Shown piece after piece: positions 32,499-43,798 of a stretch of DNA of 64,000 nucleotides. A model generated the notes under the pieces. It made no database searches. It was not told the origin of the DNA and saw only the letters and a program-made list of their open reading frames with translations. Every line of letters starts with the position of its first letter. The stretch's first letter is position 1. The stretch covers positions 583,508,471 to 583,572,470 of the forward strand of contig NC_053390.1 in NCBI RefSeq assembly GCF_905171765.1. The letters run 5' to 3'. This stretch comes from Bufo bufo (taxonomy: Eukaryota; Chordata; Amphibia; Anura; Bufonidae). Position numbers and translations under genes: made by a program.

Positions 32499-32583
32499 CC
32501 CCATGAAGTACATGTACGTCATGGGTCTTTAAGTCTCGCAAAGAAATTACGTACATGTACCTCATGGGTCCTTAAGGGGTTAG

Positions 32584-33245
32584 TATTATTAATCTGTTAA
32601 TATGAAAGGGCAAGCCAGCTTGAAACTTGTGGATTGTCAGTTGGCTAAATTTCAAGGCGGCTTAGGGGTTCCAAATTTTAAAGGGAATCTGTCACCTAGC
32701 TAATCAATATTAAACCAAAAGTATATATTTCAATACTGGAATTAAACGCATTTGTTTTGATTTTGCATATTAGGATGCATCCGTTCCGTTAGGATGCGGT
32801 TATGTGAAATCAAAACAAAAAAAAACGGATCCATCACTAAATACATTGAAAGTCAATAGGTGACAGATACTTTTTTTGGGCTCCTAAGTGATGGCTTTGA
32901 CACAAAACCGCAGCTGGTCGCAAAACTGAATGCTGACGGAACTGAAGACATCCGGATGCATCCTGAACAGATCTTTTTCCATTCAGAATATATGAGGACT
33001 AAACGGAAATCCTCCGGCAGAGGATCTCAATATCGGAAAACAATAATGCAACTGTGAAACAGGCCTAAATGGTACTTTATAGCCGCCCAGTTAAAAAATC
33101 TGAAATTATGGGATCGTTTAGATCCTAGTAAAATTTTATTATATTATGAACGTTACCCATACACAGTGTTTCAGGTCTTTGAGGCAGGATATTTTAAGAT
33201 TGACTTTTTTGGGGATATATAAATTATTGCATCAGGGTTCGGTTT
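32584..33245 (+). pseudogene. L1-A C-terminal fragments
   Basis: At 32610-32685 the plus strand reads QASLKLVDCQLAKFQGGLG then VPNF, the conserved GGLGLPN block of L1-like ORF2. After a miniature element (32686-33066) it continues at 33067-33245 as YFIAAQLKNLKLWDRL and LLYYERYPYTVFQ. No stop-free frame longer than about 50 codons remains. The cysteine-containing C terminus is not seen. Confidence 0.7.
32686..33066. mobile_element. Miniature element(s), relative of the element at 5571-6344
   Basis: The segment at 32940-33060 (AACTGAAGACATCCGGATGC, CATTCAGAATATATGAGGA, CAACTGTGAAACAGGCC) is a diverged copy of the right end of the element at 5571-6344. The left part starts AAGGGAATCTGTCACC, a different repeat start, so two elements may be joined. 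It splits L1-A. Confidence 0.6.
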
Positions 33246-33660
33246 ATGTAACCCCCTCAGTGACCACCCATACGCCTTGTTACTGTTATTCCCCATGCAG
33301 GGAGGAATGGGAGCTCGGCTCTGACATGAGAAGTGCACTCCTGGTCTAACAGCCTGGACCGGTAGGAATATCGATCCAGGCTGTTTAATGCTTTACATGC
33401 GTCCTCCACATATAAAGCAGCGACAGATGAAGCAGATTCCCTCTGTCTCCCATCGGCACCCCGCAATTGCGATCGCGGGGTGGCGATGTGTGTAAAGGCT
33501 GGCTAGGGTCTGATATAGACTCTAAACCAGTCTTGAGTATTTTCCAGCAGAAAAGCACTGACAATAAAATGCAATGCACTATATACGGATAGTGCATTGT
33601 ATTTTAAAAGCAATCAAAATGTTGTCTGTTATAGTCCCCTTGTGGGACTTTTAAGTGGTA
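33246..33660. repeat. Interspersed repeat, possibly a piggyBac-like end
   Basis: It begins AACCCCCTCAGTGACCACC, similar in style to the CCCC-start piggyBac termini here, and contains hairpins (AACAGCCTGGA with TCCAGGCTGTT; ACCCCGC with GCGGGGT). No matching right terminus was found, so this is tentative. Confidence 0.35.
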
Positions 33661-34875
33661 AAAAAAAAGTAAAAAGAAAACCACAGAGCTTAGCGAAGCA
33701 GGCAGAAGCAGTAGCCCACTCCACTCAGCTAATCCTGGCATAGCACATGGTTGCAGTGTACCCATCTGCTATGCCAGCATTTTATAAACTTCCGGGGGGC
33801 ACGGGTAGGAGGAGCAATATGTGCTCCTGCCTGTACTCACTTCACTGTGGCCCAATTGAGAAAGAAGAGAGGAGTCGATTTTAAGAGCACAGGGAAAGGT
33901 GCGCTTTAGGGAGGATATCTTTATTAAAAATACAAAATACATTAATAAAGCATATTACGAAAACTGTCATTAGGACATTAGGAACCTGTTAACAAAAATG
34001 TATTCAAAAGTTTAGTTACTCTTTAAATAGAATGGCCACTCATATGTAACATTATAAGAAATGTATCTTACTACGTATCTGTTTAAAATCGTGCAAGTTA
34101 ATTTTGCAAACCCATCTACTGAAGGCCATCTGTCACTGGGTCTTCTTTTAGAATGCTTTCGTTTGGAGGAGATAATGGCGAGCTTATGTCTAATTCAATA
34201 CTTTTTACAGTGGTAATAGACTTCAAGTTTCAAGATTTTATCTGTGCAGTATGAAAGAAACAGTGTCAACCTACACAGATCACATCTTGTCCCCTGCCAA
34301 TACTGTTAGCTTAAACATTAGATGTTGACCCATAATTCAAGACAGAGATCAACCCCTCATTCAATAAAATAGTTGGAGATATCTTACATTATATTCATTT
34401 CAAAACATTAAATCAGCAGATCATATCAGTTTAAAATGGAAGTAGTACAGGGGCTCCTAGGCAGTGCTTAGACTAACGCTAATAATGACTAATGTATTTT
34501 CAATGCTTCCTGACTGTGACAATATAAAGCACTATTCTTAAATACAAATATCTTTACCTTGTTGATATAAAATATAAACATCATATCTCAAGTGACTGCA
34601 ACAAAACTTCAGTATACTCACAACCCCTATTACATTAAGAATGTAGTAATACAGTTATTAAGGTTTATGATATATCAAGTGAATGAAGTAAAAGCATGAA
34701 AAAAGAGCTGTAATAGCAAAGATCTCTAACTGTAGCATTGTGCCACCACAACAAGTTGAGTACTGTAGCCTTTTCTTTCTTTTTTTTTCTGTGTTTATGC
34801 TGCGTTTCACATTTGGTAAATTTATTGTAGAAGATTCTGTGACTGAACATTTCCATATATCTGAGTGGCGATATT
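33661..34875. other. Mostly unassigned sequence
   Basis: It contains a short inverted repeat (CTGGCATAG at about 33736 with CTATGCCAG at about 33769) and an AGGAGGAGCAATATGTGCTCCT palindrome near 33810, split here only for description. The AT-rich remainder (33860-34875) shows no recognisable gene or repeat. It is the longest stretch in the window that might be unique host DNA. Confidence 0.5.
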
Positions 34876-35244
34876 TCTTTTTTTTAACAAATCTTTTTAT
34901 TGAGAGTTTTCAGTGGACAAAGTGGAATTGCAGAGTTATTACATGGTAAGTAAACGGCAAAAATATGCACAATCAGTAACTCTGAAGATTTAGATCTTCT
35001 CACAGACAGAAGAAAAAAGGGGGGTAGTGATTGGGAGGGGAGGGGAAAGAAAACAAGGTTATGGGAAGGGGGGGTGGAAGGTAGCAAGTGTCAAGTGGTC
35101 CATCCACGTGTTGTCATCTAATATATATAGAGTAAACATTCAGAATATTAAACTTAGGTAAACTCGTGGCATTTAAATGGATCTCCCAGGGTTACCAGGA
35201 TAAGTGGAAAAGAGAGTGAGCTGCATTTGATTCCCTCATGTCCG

Positions 35245-38200
35245 GAGACATATAAAGACAAGCTGTCAATCATGTGTGTTTACTTGTATGATGTTATTTT
35301 GATCGCAGAATGTTTTCCAAGTCTGCCACAAAAAGGTATATTTAGAATGCGACCTGTCCGCCCAGCTCGCCAGTTCCTCCATCAGGCATATCTGGTTGAC
35401 CTTCGACAGCCACTGCTCCCAAGTAGGAGGTTCTGCCTGGAGCCAGTGTATTGGAATTAATAACCTTGCTGCTTGAACCAATATGGTTGGCAGGTCAGAT
35501 ACCGATGGTTTCCATGTGGGAGAGGGCAGCCATAATAGGACTGATGAGGGCGCGAGCTAGATCTTGGACTTACAAATCACATTAATTGTTTGTTCTATTT
35601 GGTCCCAAAATGGGCGGATGTTGGGACAAGACCACATTATGCGTCCCAAGGTCCCTTCGTGTTTGCATCTCCAACATAGGTTGGAGCTCCTCAGACCCAT
35701 CCTATGGAGTTTGCTGGGATCGTTATACCACCGTGTCATGGTTTTGAAGGAGTGTTTACACACCTAGAAAAGCCATGTGATTTCCTGTGAATGTCTGCAA
35801 CTTCAGAAGCTGAAAGAGAGATTTTTAAATCTCTCTCCCAAGCTCTAATGTAGGCAGGAGTACTTTGTTCTGATGGAGTATTTAAAGCCTTATGGAGATA
35901 AGATGTTTCATGGTAGCCGGACCTAATGCTAATCTTTCAAACCACGTAGGATCTTGGGCTGGGGTAAATTTTGCGATTAGTGCTTTGTCGGAGCGCTCAA
36001 GTTCAGCTTTAGCCAGGAAGTTGCTTGACCCTATGACTTGGTAGCTTGCTGAAATAGGTGAGTCCTGGGATCCTTTCATTGACAGGATCGAATGGACAGA
36101 TACATTTTTAAGAAGTTTCCAGAATGGAGGCGCCGTGGACGTAGCTTTGTCCAGCATATAAGGAATATAATCTGCCGATAAGGATCTGGGTGGGGCTGAC
36201 AAGAGGGGAGTTTTCAAGTGGATTGAGCGAAAAGTTAAGAAGGGTCCCTTCGCTAGGCCAGTCGGGGTGTCAGCAGTGCCATCAAGTCCCCAAAGAGCTG
36301 CAATTTGTCTATCGGACATAAAAGCTAGTTCTAAATTTGAGCTTATAGTTTTATAGTTCGGGGTGCAGAGTTGTAGCCATCTCTTTAGCTGAACAGCTTT
36401 ATAATAAGTCGGTAGGTCGGGCAGACCAAATTCTCCATGTTTTCGGCTTTTAGTCAGCCGGTCATGTGCAATCCTTGGTTTTTTGTTTTCCCATAGAAAT
36501 GAAATAAACATGGATCTGATCTGTCCGAAGAACCTGTTTGAGAGTGGGATGGGGACCATCTGAAACAGGTATAATATTTCAGGCATTATATACGTTTGGA
36601 GCAAGTTTTTCCTGCCTAGCCATGAAACCCAGGGTAGAGTCAAGGAGAGAAATTGGCTTTTAATTTTATGTAGTAGTAGGGAATAATTAGCACTGTACAG
36701 TTTTTGCGGGTCTGATGTGAGGGAGATTCTGAGATAAGGTAAGGAATCTGAGTTCCATTTGAACGGGTAGGCAATCTTGAGGGAGTTCGTTGTACTAGGA
36801 GGTAACAATATACCCATAGCTTCTGATTTCAAATAATTGATTTTAAATTTAGATAGTGTGCCGAATGTGGAGAACAAATCTAAGATATGTGGGAAGGCTT
36901 GTGCAGGATTTGTGGTGAGCAGAAGGAGATTGTCTGCGAAGGCAGCGCATTTGTGTTCCGTCTCGTTAATGGTCAATCCCTTGATGTGACGGTTTTCTCT
37001 AAATGCTTGTAGTAATGTTTCCATTACTAAAATAAACCAAGTAGGGGATAAGGGGCAACCCTGTCATGTCCCGTTTGTAATGTTAAAAGGTTTGGACAGG
37101 ATGCCATTCACCCTTACCCTGGTGCTAGGTCTATAGTATAAAGACATCACAGCCTGTATGAATGCATCTAGGAAGCCAAATCTGGTCCGAGTTTGCTTCA
37201 TATATACCCAATCAACTATGTCAAATGCCTTTTCGGCATCAGTTCCAAGGAGGACCAGGGGTATTATTTTATTTTTGGCCCAGGTGATAGCATTGATAAA
37301 CTTGCAAGATTGGTAATTTCCCTCCCTGCCCACCACAAACCCCGCCTGATCTTGTTGAATTATATTGGGGATGATGGGGTTTAGATGGGGAGCCAACAAC
37401 TTGGCCCAGATTTTTAGGTCTAGATTAAGAAGTGAGATGGGTCTGTAATTACTACATTCCGTGGGGTCTTTAACCTCCTTGTGAATAATAGAAATGGTGG
37501 CTTCCAAAGCTTGTCTAGGGAGAGTTTCTCCTCTAGCTAAAGCTTGACACCACTTAGTGAGTTCCGGGATTAATACTGGGAGTAGTTTCTAGTAGTATCC
37601 AGCTGGAAGTCCATCTGGACCGGGCGCTTTACCCAGTGGCATGGACTTAATGACCCTGGACACCTCTTCTATAGATACAGGTGCTTGTAATAAGGTACAA
37701 TCGTCAGACTATATTTGTGGTAGAGAGAGCTTACTTAAAAAGGCATCTATGAGGTGTATTTGTTTGGGATTGTGTGACTCCGTTACAGGTTATATAGGGA
37801 GGTATAGTAAGAGCAGAACTCATCCGCCATCATTTTTGTGGAGAAAGCAAGCGAGCCAGAGCTCGTTTTGATAGCTGCTATGTGTTGAGCATCTTTTCTT
37901 TTTTTGATTAAGTGTGTCTTTAATTTATTCCCCTTGTCACCATGCATATATTGTTTGAACATAGTATAGTGGTAGTTTTGGGCACATTTAATGTTTAAAA
38001 GCTCTTTGAGCTGCCTCCTTAGTGAAAGGAGTTCGGACTGAGCTGAGGCGAGAACGGATTTTTTCTGAGTAGTTTTTATGACCGAGATTTGTCTAAGGAG
38101 GTGGTTTAGCTTCTTTTGCCTTTCTTTTTTAAGTTTCGCCCCAAGGGCTATAAATTTGCCTCTTATGAAAGCTTTATGTGCTTCCCAGACTATGGGAAAC

Positions 38201-38303
38201 AAATGTTGCACTTATCTTTCTTGAAGAGGGTGTGTACTTGCGATCTTTTTTGGGCGGTGTTTAGACCCCGGACGTTGAAGGAGTTCGCTCTTATGGAGGC
38301 CAT
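35245..38303 (-). pseudogene. L1-B ORF2 (endonuclease deleted, reverse transcriptase, C terminus)
   Basis: The likely start is ATG at 38303-38301 (MASIRANSFNVRGLN, the N terminus of the APE endonuclease). After about 30 codons it jumps, near 38212, to the linker region (VWEAHKAFIRGKFIALGA), so almost all of the endonuclease is deleted. The reverse transcriptase follows: NYRPISLLNLDLKIWAKLL, then QDQAGFVVGREG and LLGTDAEKAFDIVDW. At 36929-36931 the catalytic FADD box reads FADN, so the second Asp is lost. Downstream are LGRKNLLQTYIMPEI and EFGLPDLPTYYKAVQL. The C terminus carries LCWRCKHEGT and MWSCPNIRPFW. Breaks lie near 37775, 37060 and 35880. Confidence 0.85.
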
Positions 38304-38656
38304 GAGAGGATCAAGTTCACAGTTGCGTTCGCATCATGCGGGGATATCCATAGCCACTTAAAAACAAAACATATGTAAATATATGAACTAGGAGAATATG
38401 TGTAGATAATACACATCAGGAACCTGTCGGACACAACAATTCAAAACAACAGGTTGGAGAGAGTAAGGTCCCCTCACCGGGCTATCCTCGGGATGAAAGA
38501 GGAAAAGGGATGAGGGATGGGGGGTGTGTGGTGGAGTGGGTATATAAGTATCCTAACCTGTTCCCTCACACCCGAGCCTATGTTAATACATTGAAATATT
38601 ATTGAATGCTATATGAGCCAGATGAATAATCAGTAAAGGGGCTGAGAAAAGCATGA

Positions 38657-38726
38657 TGTCACCGCCAGTTCTGTGAGAAGGTTTGACAGACGTTCTTCTC
38701 TACCTCTTGTATGACGTTCTTTCAGC
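38657..38726 (+). repeat. Gypsy-1 5' LTR remnant (first 70 bases)
   Basis: It matches 43799-43868 (TGTCACCGCCAGTTCTGTGA onward) with very few differences, then switches directly to protease coding sequence. Confidence 0.9.
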
Positions 38727-39077
38727 TGTCAATCTCATTGATAATCAATTTGCAACAACGCATGGTTTCCAGGGGTGCACTTTGGAAAAGGATATACCGT
38801 ATATACTCGAGTATAAGCCGACCCGAATATAAGCCGAGGCCCCTAATTTTACCATAAAAAAATGGGAAAAATTATTGACTCGAGTATAAGACTAGGGTGG
38901 GAAATGCAGCAGCTACTGGTAAATTTCAAAAATAAAAATAGATACCAATAAAATTACATTAATTGAGGCATTAGTAGGTTAAAGGTTTTTGAATATTTAT
39001 TTCAAAGAAAAACAATATGGTATCAACAATAACTTTAACAGTACAAAAACCAACTAAAGCTAAAACTGCTAAAAGAG

Positions 39078-40431
39078 TTAAAATCTTTCAAAACCGGATT
39101 CCTCATCGTCTGTATGTCCAAACAGAGCTTCAACTGTAGCTGGTGTGAGGTTATCAGCGTAGACATTGTCATCATCACTGAGTTCGCAGTCATCACCATT
39201 ACTGCTGTCCTCATACAAAGCGCTGTCTTCTCTGCCATCCATAGCATTACTAATGCCACATTTCTTGAAGGCGCGTTGCACCATGTCCTCTGGAATCTCT
39301 TCCCATGCATCACGAACCCATGTTGCTATCAATTCTATGTCGGGCTTCATCAGATTTCCAACTTTTGTCAATCGGGGTTGACCAGATGACATCCATTCAT
39401 GCCACCTCTTTCGCACACGGTCTTTGAAAGGTTTATTTAAACACACATCTAGGGGCTGCAATACAGATGTAAGCCCACCTGGAATAATGGCCAAAGTAAC
39501 TTGAGAAGACTTTGCCAATTTTTTTATGTCATCAGATGTGTGGGCTCTGAACATATCCCAAACTAGCAATGATGTTTTTTTCTTTAAGGCTGCTCCTGGT
39601 CGTCCGTTCCAAATTTCTTCCAGCCATTTTTTTGTTCCGTCTTCATCCATCCAGCCTTTAACATGTGCGCGCACTGTAATTCGTGGTGGGAATTTGACCT
39701 TTTTAGGCAAGGTCTTTCTTTTAAAAATAATGACAGGCCGTAGCTTAGTTCCATTAGCCAAACATGACAGAACAACTGTGAAATTTTTTTTTTCATTTCC
39801 TGTGGTTCTGAGTAAAATAGTTTTTTCTCCCAAACTTGCCACAGTTCTGTTGCTTGGAAGATCAAAGGTCATAGGTGTTTCATCCATATTCCCAATATCT
39901 CCCAGGTCATAGTTATGGATCCTTCTTTGTTTTATGATGAATGAATGGAATGACATCAATTTTTCATCAAGGTCTTTTGGCAACTTCTGTGAAATCTTTG
40001 TTCTTTGCCGCAAACAAAGGCCAAACCTATTCATGAAGCGGGTACACCATCCTGCTGATGCAACAAAATTTTCAATGCCTGGTGCTTTTAATTTGTCATC
40101 TTTAGCCATTTGAAGAGCACGTAAGCAAATTCCCATGCGTGTTATGCAGTAACCATTTTGACGACACTCCATAACCCATTTATGCAATTCAGTCTCTAGA
40201 GCCCCATATGAAGTCGTTAAACCACGTCGAGCTTTTTTTGCCTTTGGAATCTTTTCCAAGTCAGCTTTTTATTTTCCGCCACTCCCTCACTTGTTTTTTG
40301 CCAACACAAAATTCCCTACTTGCAATACTGTTATTGCTTTCTTCTGCTCTTGACACAACCTTGAGCTTGAAACCAGCTTCGTATGACCTGCGTTTTTGTT
40401 TTGGTCCGGGATTAGAAGTACTGGGTTCCAT
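39078..40431 (-). pseudogene. Tigger/pogo transposase, one frameshift from open
   Basis: A DDE_1-family transposase. The natural start appears to be ATG 40431-40429 (MEPSTSNPGPKQKRR, then a helix-turn-helix). The frame is broken near 40266-40270, where a run of five A (reverse strand) shifts it to a stop. After the break 393 codons are open to 39078. Parts in order are a CENP-B-like DNA-binding region (TELHKWVMECRQNGYCITR; ASAGWCTRFMNRFGL) and the catalytic core: Asp in NMDETPMTF, Asp in LLVWDMFRAH, Asp in VLQPLDVCLNKPFKD (the DDxD triad). The acidic tail is rich in Asp/Glu. The length of about 450 residues is normal. A late frameshift cannot be excluded as an assembly error. Confidence 0.9.
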
Positions 40432-40511
40432 TCCTAACAGGATAATTTTTTTTTATATTTATCAGGTTGTTTATTTATTTTTTTGTTCCCCCCCTCCCTA
40501 CTTCATACTTG

Positions 40512-40645
40512 GCCAGGGAGGGGGATCTGTGGATGGCACTGTTATGGGGGATCTGTGGATGATGCACTGTTATGGGGGATCTGTGGATGGCACTGTTGTG
40601 GGGGATCTGTGGAGGACGCTGTTATAGGGGATATGTGCTATGACA
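40512..40645. repeat. Minisatellite, about 30-base unit
   Basis: GGGGGATCTGTGGATGGCAC recurs about every 28-32 bases four times, with GCACTGTTATGG between copies. It lies in the 5' leader of the Tigger element. Confidence 0.85.
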
Positions 40646-40734
40646 CATAGGGCCATGAGGGGGGGCAGCATAAGACATATAGCATCTTATGCTGGTCCCC
40701 CTCATGGCCCTATATGTCCCCTCATGTGTCCTAA

Positions 40735-41095
40735 ACTGCGCACATAACTGGCTTTGTGTGTAAAGTATTTTACTAGTGTGTAAAACAAGCTCTCTCTTAT
40801 TGATAACAAGTCCAGCCTCTGTACTCACTGTCACTATGAATGTACTACAGCAAACGGGAGCGAGCTGGCCGGCCGGCGTGTGACTGACGTCACTTAGTAA
40901 CGCTCCTCCCACTTCAGGAAGCAGGAGCGTTACTAAGTGACGTCAGTCACGCGCCGGCCGGGCCGCTCGTCGCTGCAGTGCATTCATCGTGAAAGTGAGT
41001 ACAGAGGCTGGACCTGTTATCAATAGGAGAGAGATTGTTTCACACACTAGTAAAATACTTTACACACAAAGCCAGTTATGTGAGCGGGGCCCCTT
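40735..41095. repeat. Large GC-rich palindrome in the Tigger leader
   Basis: The left arm (40738-40915: CACATAACTGGCTTTGTGTG, then GACTGACGTCACTTAGTAAC) is the reverse complement of the right arm (40920-41088) with a handful of differences. The centre near 40917 has almost no spacer. The inner part of the arms contains CCGGCC-rich and TGACGTCA-like blocks. Confidence 0.9.
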
Positions 41096-41215
41096 CATAT
41101 ATAATCGTGGCATTTTCGGGTCGGAATTTGCCGTTTATCGCGATTCGACGTGCTGGGAGCTGACCGGAGCAGTTGGAAAGGTAAGTAACAGCTTCTCCAG
41201 CCCCCAACATGTCAT

Positions 41216-41255
41216 GGTCTGTATTATGGCAATGTAAGTTGCCATAATACAGACC
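41216..41255. repeat. Perfect 17-base stem, 6-base loop
   Basis: GGTCTGTATTATGGCAA (41216-41232) pairs exactly with TTGCCATAATACAGACC (41239-41255). It lies 35 bases after a splice-donor-like AAAGGTAAGTAA (about 41178-41189, plus strand) near the right Tigger end. Confidence 0.95.
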
Positions 41256-43798
41256 TAGACTCGAGTATAAGATGAGGGGGCTTTTTGAGCACAAAAATCT
41301 GTGGCAAAAAACTCGTCTTATACTCGAGTATATACGGTACCTGATTTTGCTATCGATTCCGCTCCACTTTCTCAAAGATCGTTAAAGGGCATAGTTCACA
41401 ATATCCGTTTGACTGTGGGTGACGCTCATGTTGAGGATATGTCATGTTTCTTCTTAAGCGGATTACCTACTCCTCTAGTGTTGGGGCTACCCTGGCTCAC
41501 TAAACATAACCCCACCATTGATTGGCAAGCAAGGCAAATAAATGGTTGGAGTGAGTTTTGCAGAGAGAATTTTCTCACGGCGTCTCTTTCAGAGGTTTCT
41601 ACCAAGACTGTGCCATCTTTTCTCTCTGAATTTTCAATGTGTTTTCCGAAAGTGGTGTCCAGGAGTTGCCCCCTCATTGGGAGTACGACTGCCCTATTAA
41701 TCTCATCCCAAGCGCCAAGCTGCCAAAATCACGATTATACAATCTCTCCCAATCAGAAGGCGCTGATGTGGTTTTTGGGTTATGCCAATTATTACAGAAA
41801 GTTCATTTTGAATTATTCCTCTGTTGTTAAGCCACTCACTGATATGACCAAAAAGGGGGTAGATTTTTCCTCGTGGTCGGTAGATGCGCTTAAAGCCTTT
41901 TTCTAGTATTTAAGAGTGTTTTGCTTCCGCTCCCATTTTGGTACAACCTGATGTCTCTCTACCTTTTTTTGTTGAGGTGGATGCTTCTGAGGTGGGTGTG
42001 GGTGCGGTCTTATCTCAGGGTCCCTCTCCTGCCAAATGGAGACCGTGTGCCTTTTTCTCAGGGAAACTCTCCTCTGCAGAGAGAAATTACACTGTGGGAG
42101 ATAGGGAGTTGTTGGCCATCAAATTACCTTTTGAGGAATCGCACCATTGGTTAGAGAGAGCTAGACATCCTATTACCGTGTTTACCGACCATACTTATCT
42201 GGCCTACTTGGAATCGGCCAAGCGTCTGAACCCGAGACAGGCCCAATGGTCTTTGTTCTTTTCTAGGTTTAATTTTGTTGTTACGTTCCGCCTGGGGTTA
42301 AAAATGTGAAGGCGGATGCCCTGTCACGTTGTTTTCCGGGAGGGGGGAACTTTGAAGACCCGGGTCCCATTTTGGCTGATGGGGTGGTCGTCTCTGCTCT
42401 TTATCCTGATTTGGAGGCAGAGGTTCAGGCAGCCCAGGCAGAGGCTCCTGATCTTTGTCCTCCTGGGAGGTTGTTTGTGCCTCTCGCTTTACGACACAAG
42501 GTTTTTAAGGACCACCACTATACTGTCCTTGCTGGGCACCCGGGGAGTAGAGCCTCAGTGGATCTCATTGCTCTGAGATTCTGGTGGCCGGCTCTTCGTA
42601 AGACGGTTGAGGGTTTTGTGGCAGCCTGCGAGACCTGCTCTCGTGCCAAGGTCCCTCATTCACGGCCATCGGGTTCTCTCCTCCCGTTACCCATTCCTTC
42701 GCGTCCTTGGACGCATCTGTCCATGGACTTCATTACGGACCTGCCTTGTTCCTCGGGGAAGACTGTGATTCTGGTGGTAGTGGTCTGTTTTAGAAAAATG
42801 GCGCATTTCATTCCCTTTCCTGGGTTACCCAATGCTAAGACGCTGGCGCAAGCGTTTGTTGATCACATTGTTAAATTGCATGGCATTCCTTCAGACATTG
42901 TTTCTGATAGGGGCACGCAATTTGTTTCCAGATTCTGGAAGGCCTTCTGTTCTCGCTTGGGGGATCGGTTGTCGTTCTCTTCTGCTTTTCACCCGCAGTC
43001 GAATGGTCAGACCGAACGCGTCATTCAGAATTTGGAGACATATCTTCACTGTTTTGTGGCAGAGAATCAGGAGGATTGGTATTCTTTTTTTGTCCCTTGC
43101 TGAGTTTGCTTTGAATAACCGTCTCCAGGAGTCCTCTGATAAGTCACCATTTTTTGGTGCATATGGGTTTCATCCGCAGTTTGGGACATTCTCTGGAGTG
43201 GGGTCTTCTGGTTTACCTGATGAGGAGAGATTTTCCTCGTCTTTGTCATTTATTTGGAAAAGATTCAGGGTAATCTGAAGAGGATGAGTGAGAGATATAA
43301 GCGTGTGGCGGATAAGAGACGTGTGCCTGGTCCGGACCTGAATGTGGGTGATCTGGTGTGGTTGTCTACAAAGAATATCAAACTGAAGGTTCCCTCCTGG
43401 ATGTTGGGTCCTAAGTTTATTGGGCCTTACAAGATATTGTCCGTCATCAATCCTGTTGCCTTCCGTCTTGATCTTCCTCAGACTTGGAAGATCCATAATG
43501 TTTTTCACAGGTCCCTATTAAAATCTTATGTCCAACCCACTGTACCCTCCTCTTTGCCTCCTCCTCCGATTGTTGTTGATGGTACTCTTGAATTTCAGGT
43601 CTCTGGGATTGTGGATTCTCGCATTATCTGCGGTTCTCTTCAGTACCTCGTTCATTGGGAGGGTTATGGTCCTGAGGAGAGGATGTGGGTCCCAGTGGCG
43701 GACATTAAGGCCACTCGTCTCATCAGGGCTTTCCATAGGTCTCATCCTGAGAAGGTGGGCTCTGAGTGTCCGGAGTCCATCCGTAGAGGGAGGGGTAC

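Larger units (their letters stand above)
29548..32579. mobile_element. piggyBac-type element B, 3.0 kb, non-autonomous
   Basis: The left end CCCCTTTAGGACCCTGAC follows TTAA (29544-29547). The right end GGTCCTTAAGGGG precedes TTAG (32580-32583, a mutated TTAA). The first 1.2 kb is homologous to the noncoding part of piggyBac-A (12252-13195), including GAAACTACACCCCTCAAGG and GGGCACATGGCAGGGCGCAG. No transposase is present. A segment around 30090-30240 is repeated at 30440-30620, then comes a tandem array (30757-32000) and a hairpin cluster (32203-32498). It sits inside L1-A. Confidence 0.8.
21840..33245 (+). mobile_element. L1-like LINE A (forward), fragmented by nested insertions
   Basis: Fragments of one ORF2 occur in order on the plus strand: endonuclease (21880-22363), first part of the reverse transcriptase (23333-24141), later reverse transcriptase and connection (28872-29543), and C-terminal pieces (32584-32685 and 33067-33245). 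They are separated by a TTAA miniature element, a Tc1 element with its own insertions, a piggyBac-type element, and miniature elements. Frames are badly decayed, so this is one of the oldest elements in the window. Neither a poly(A) tail nor a 5' end can be defined. Confidence 0.75.
38797..41337 (-). mobile_element. Tigger/pogo-type DNA transposon inside the Gypsy-1 protease
   Basis: Termini CCGTATATACTCGAGTATAA and its complement are flanked by TA (38795-38796; 41338-41339), as expected for the Tc1/mariner-pogo superfamily. It contains a reverse-strand transposase (40431-39078), a minisatellite (40512-40645), a large palindrome (40735-41095), and a second pair of ACTCGAGTATAAG-type inner repeats (near 38876-38890 and 41262-41275). 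Gypsy-1 protease sequence reads on across the insertion. Confidence 0.9.

Noticed and set aside
39078..40259. 393-codon frame as a host pogo-derived gene (POGK/TIGD-like)
   Set aside because: It lies between terminal inverted repeats with TA flanks, inside a Gypsy element. It is therefore a transposon copy unless selection can be shown.
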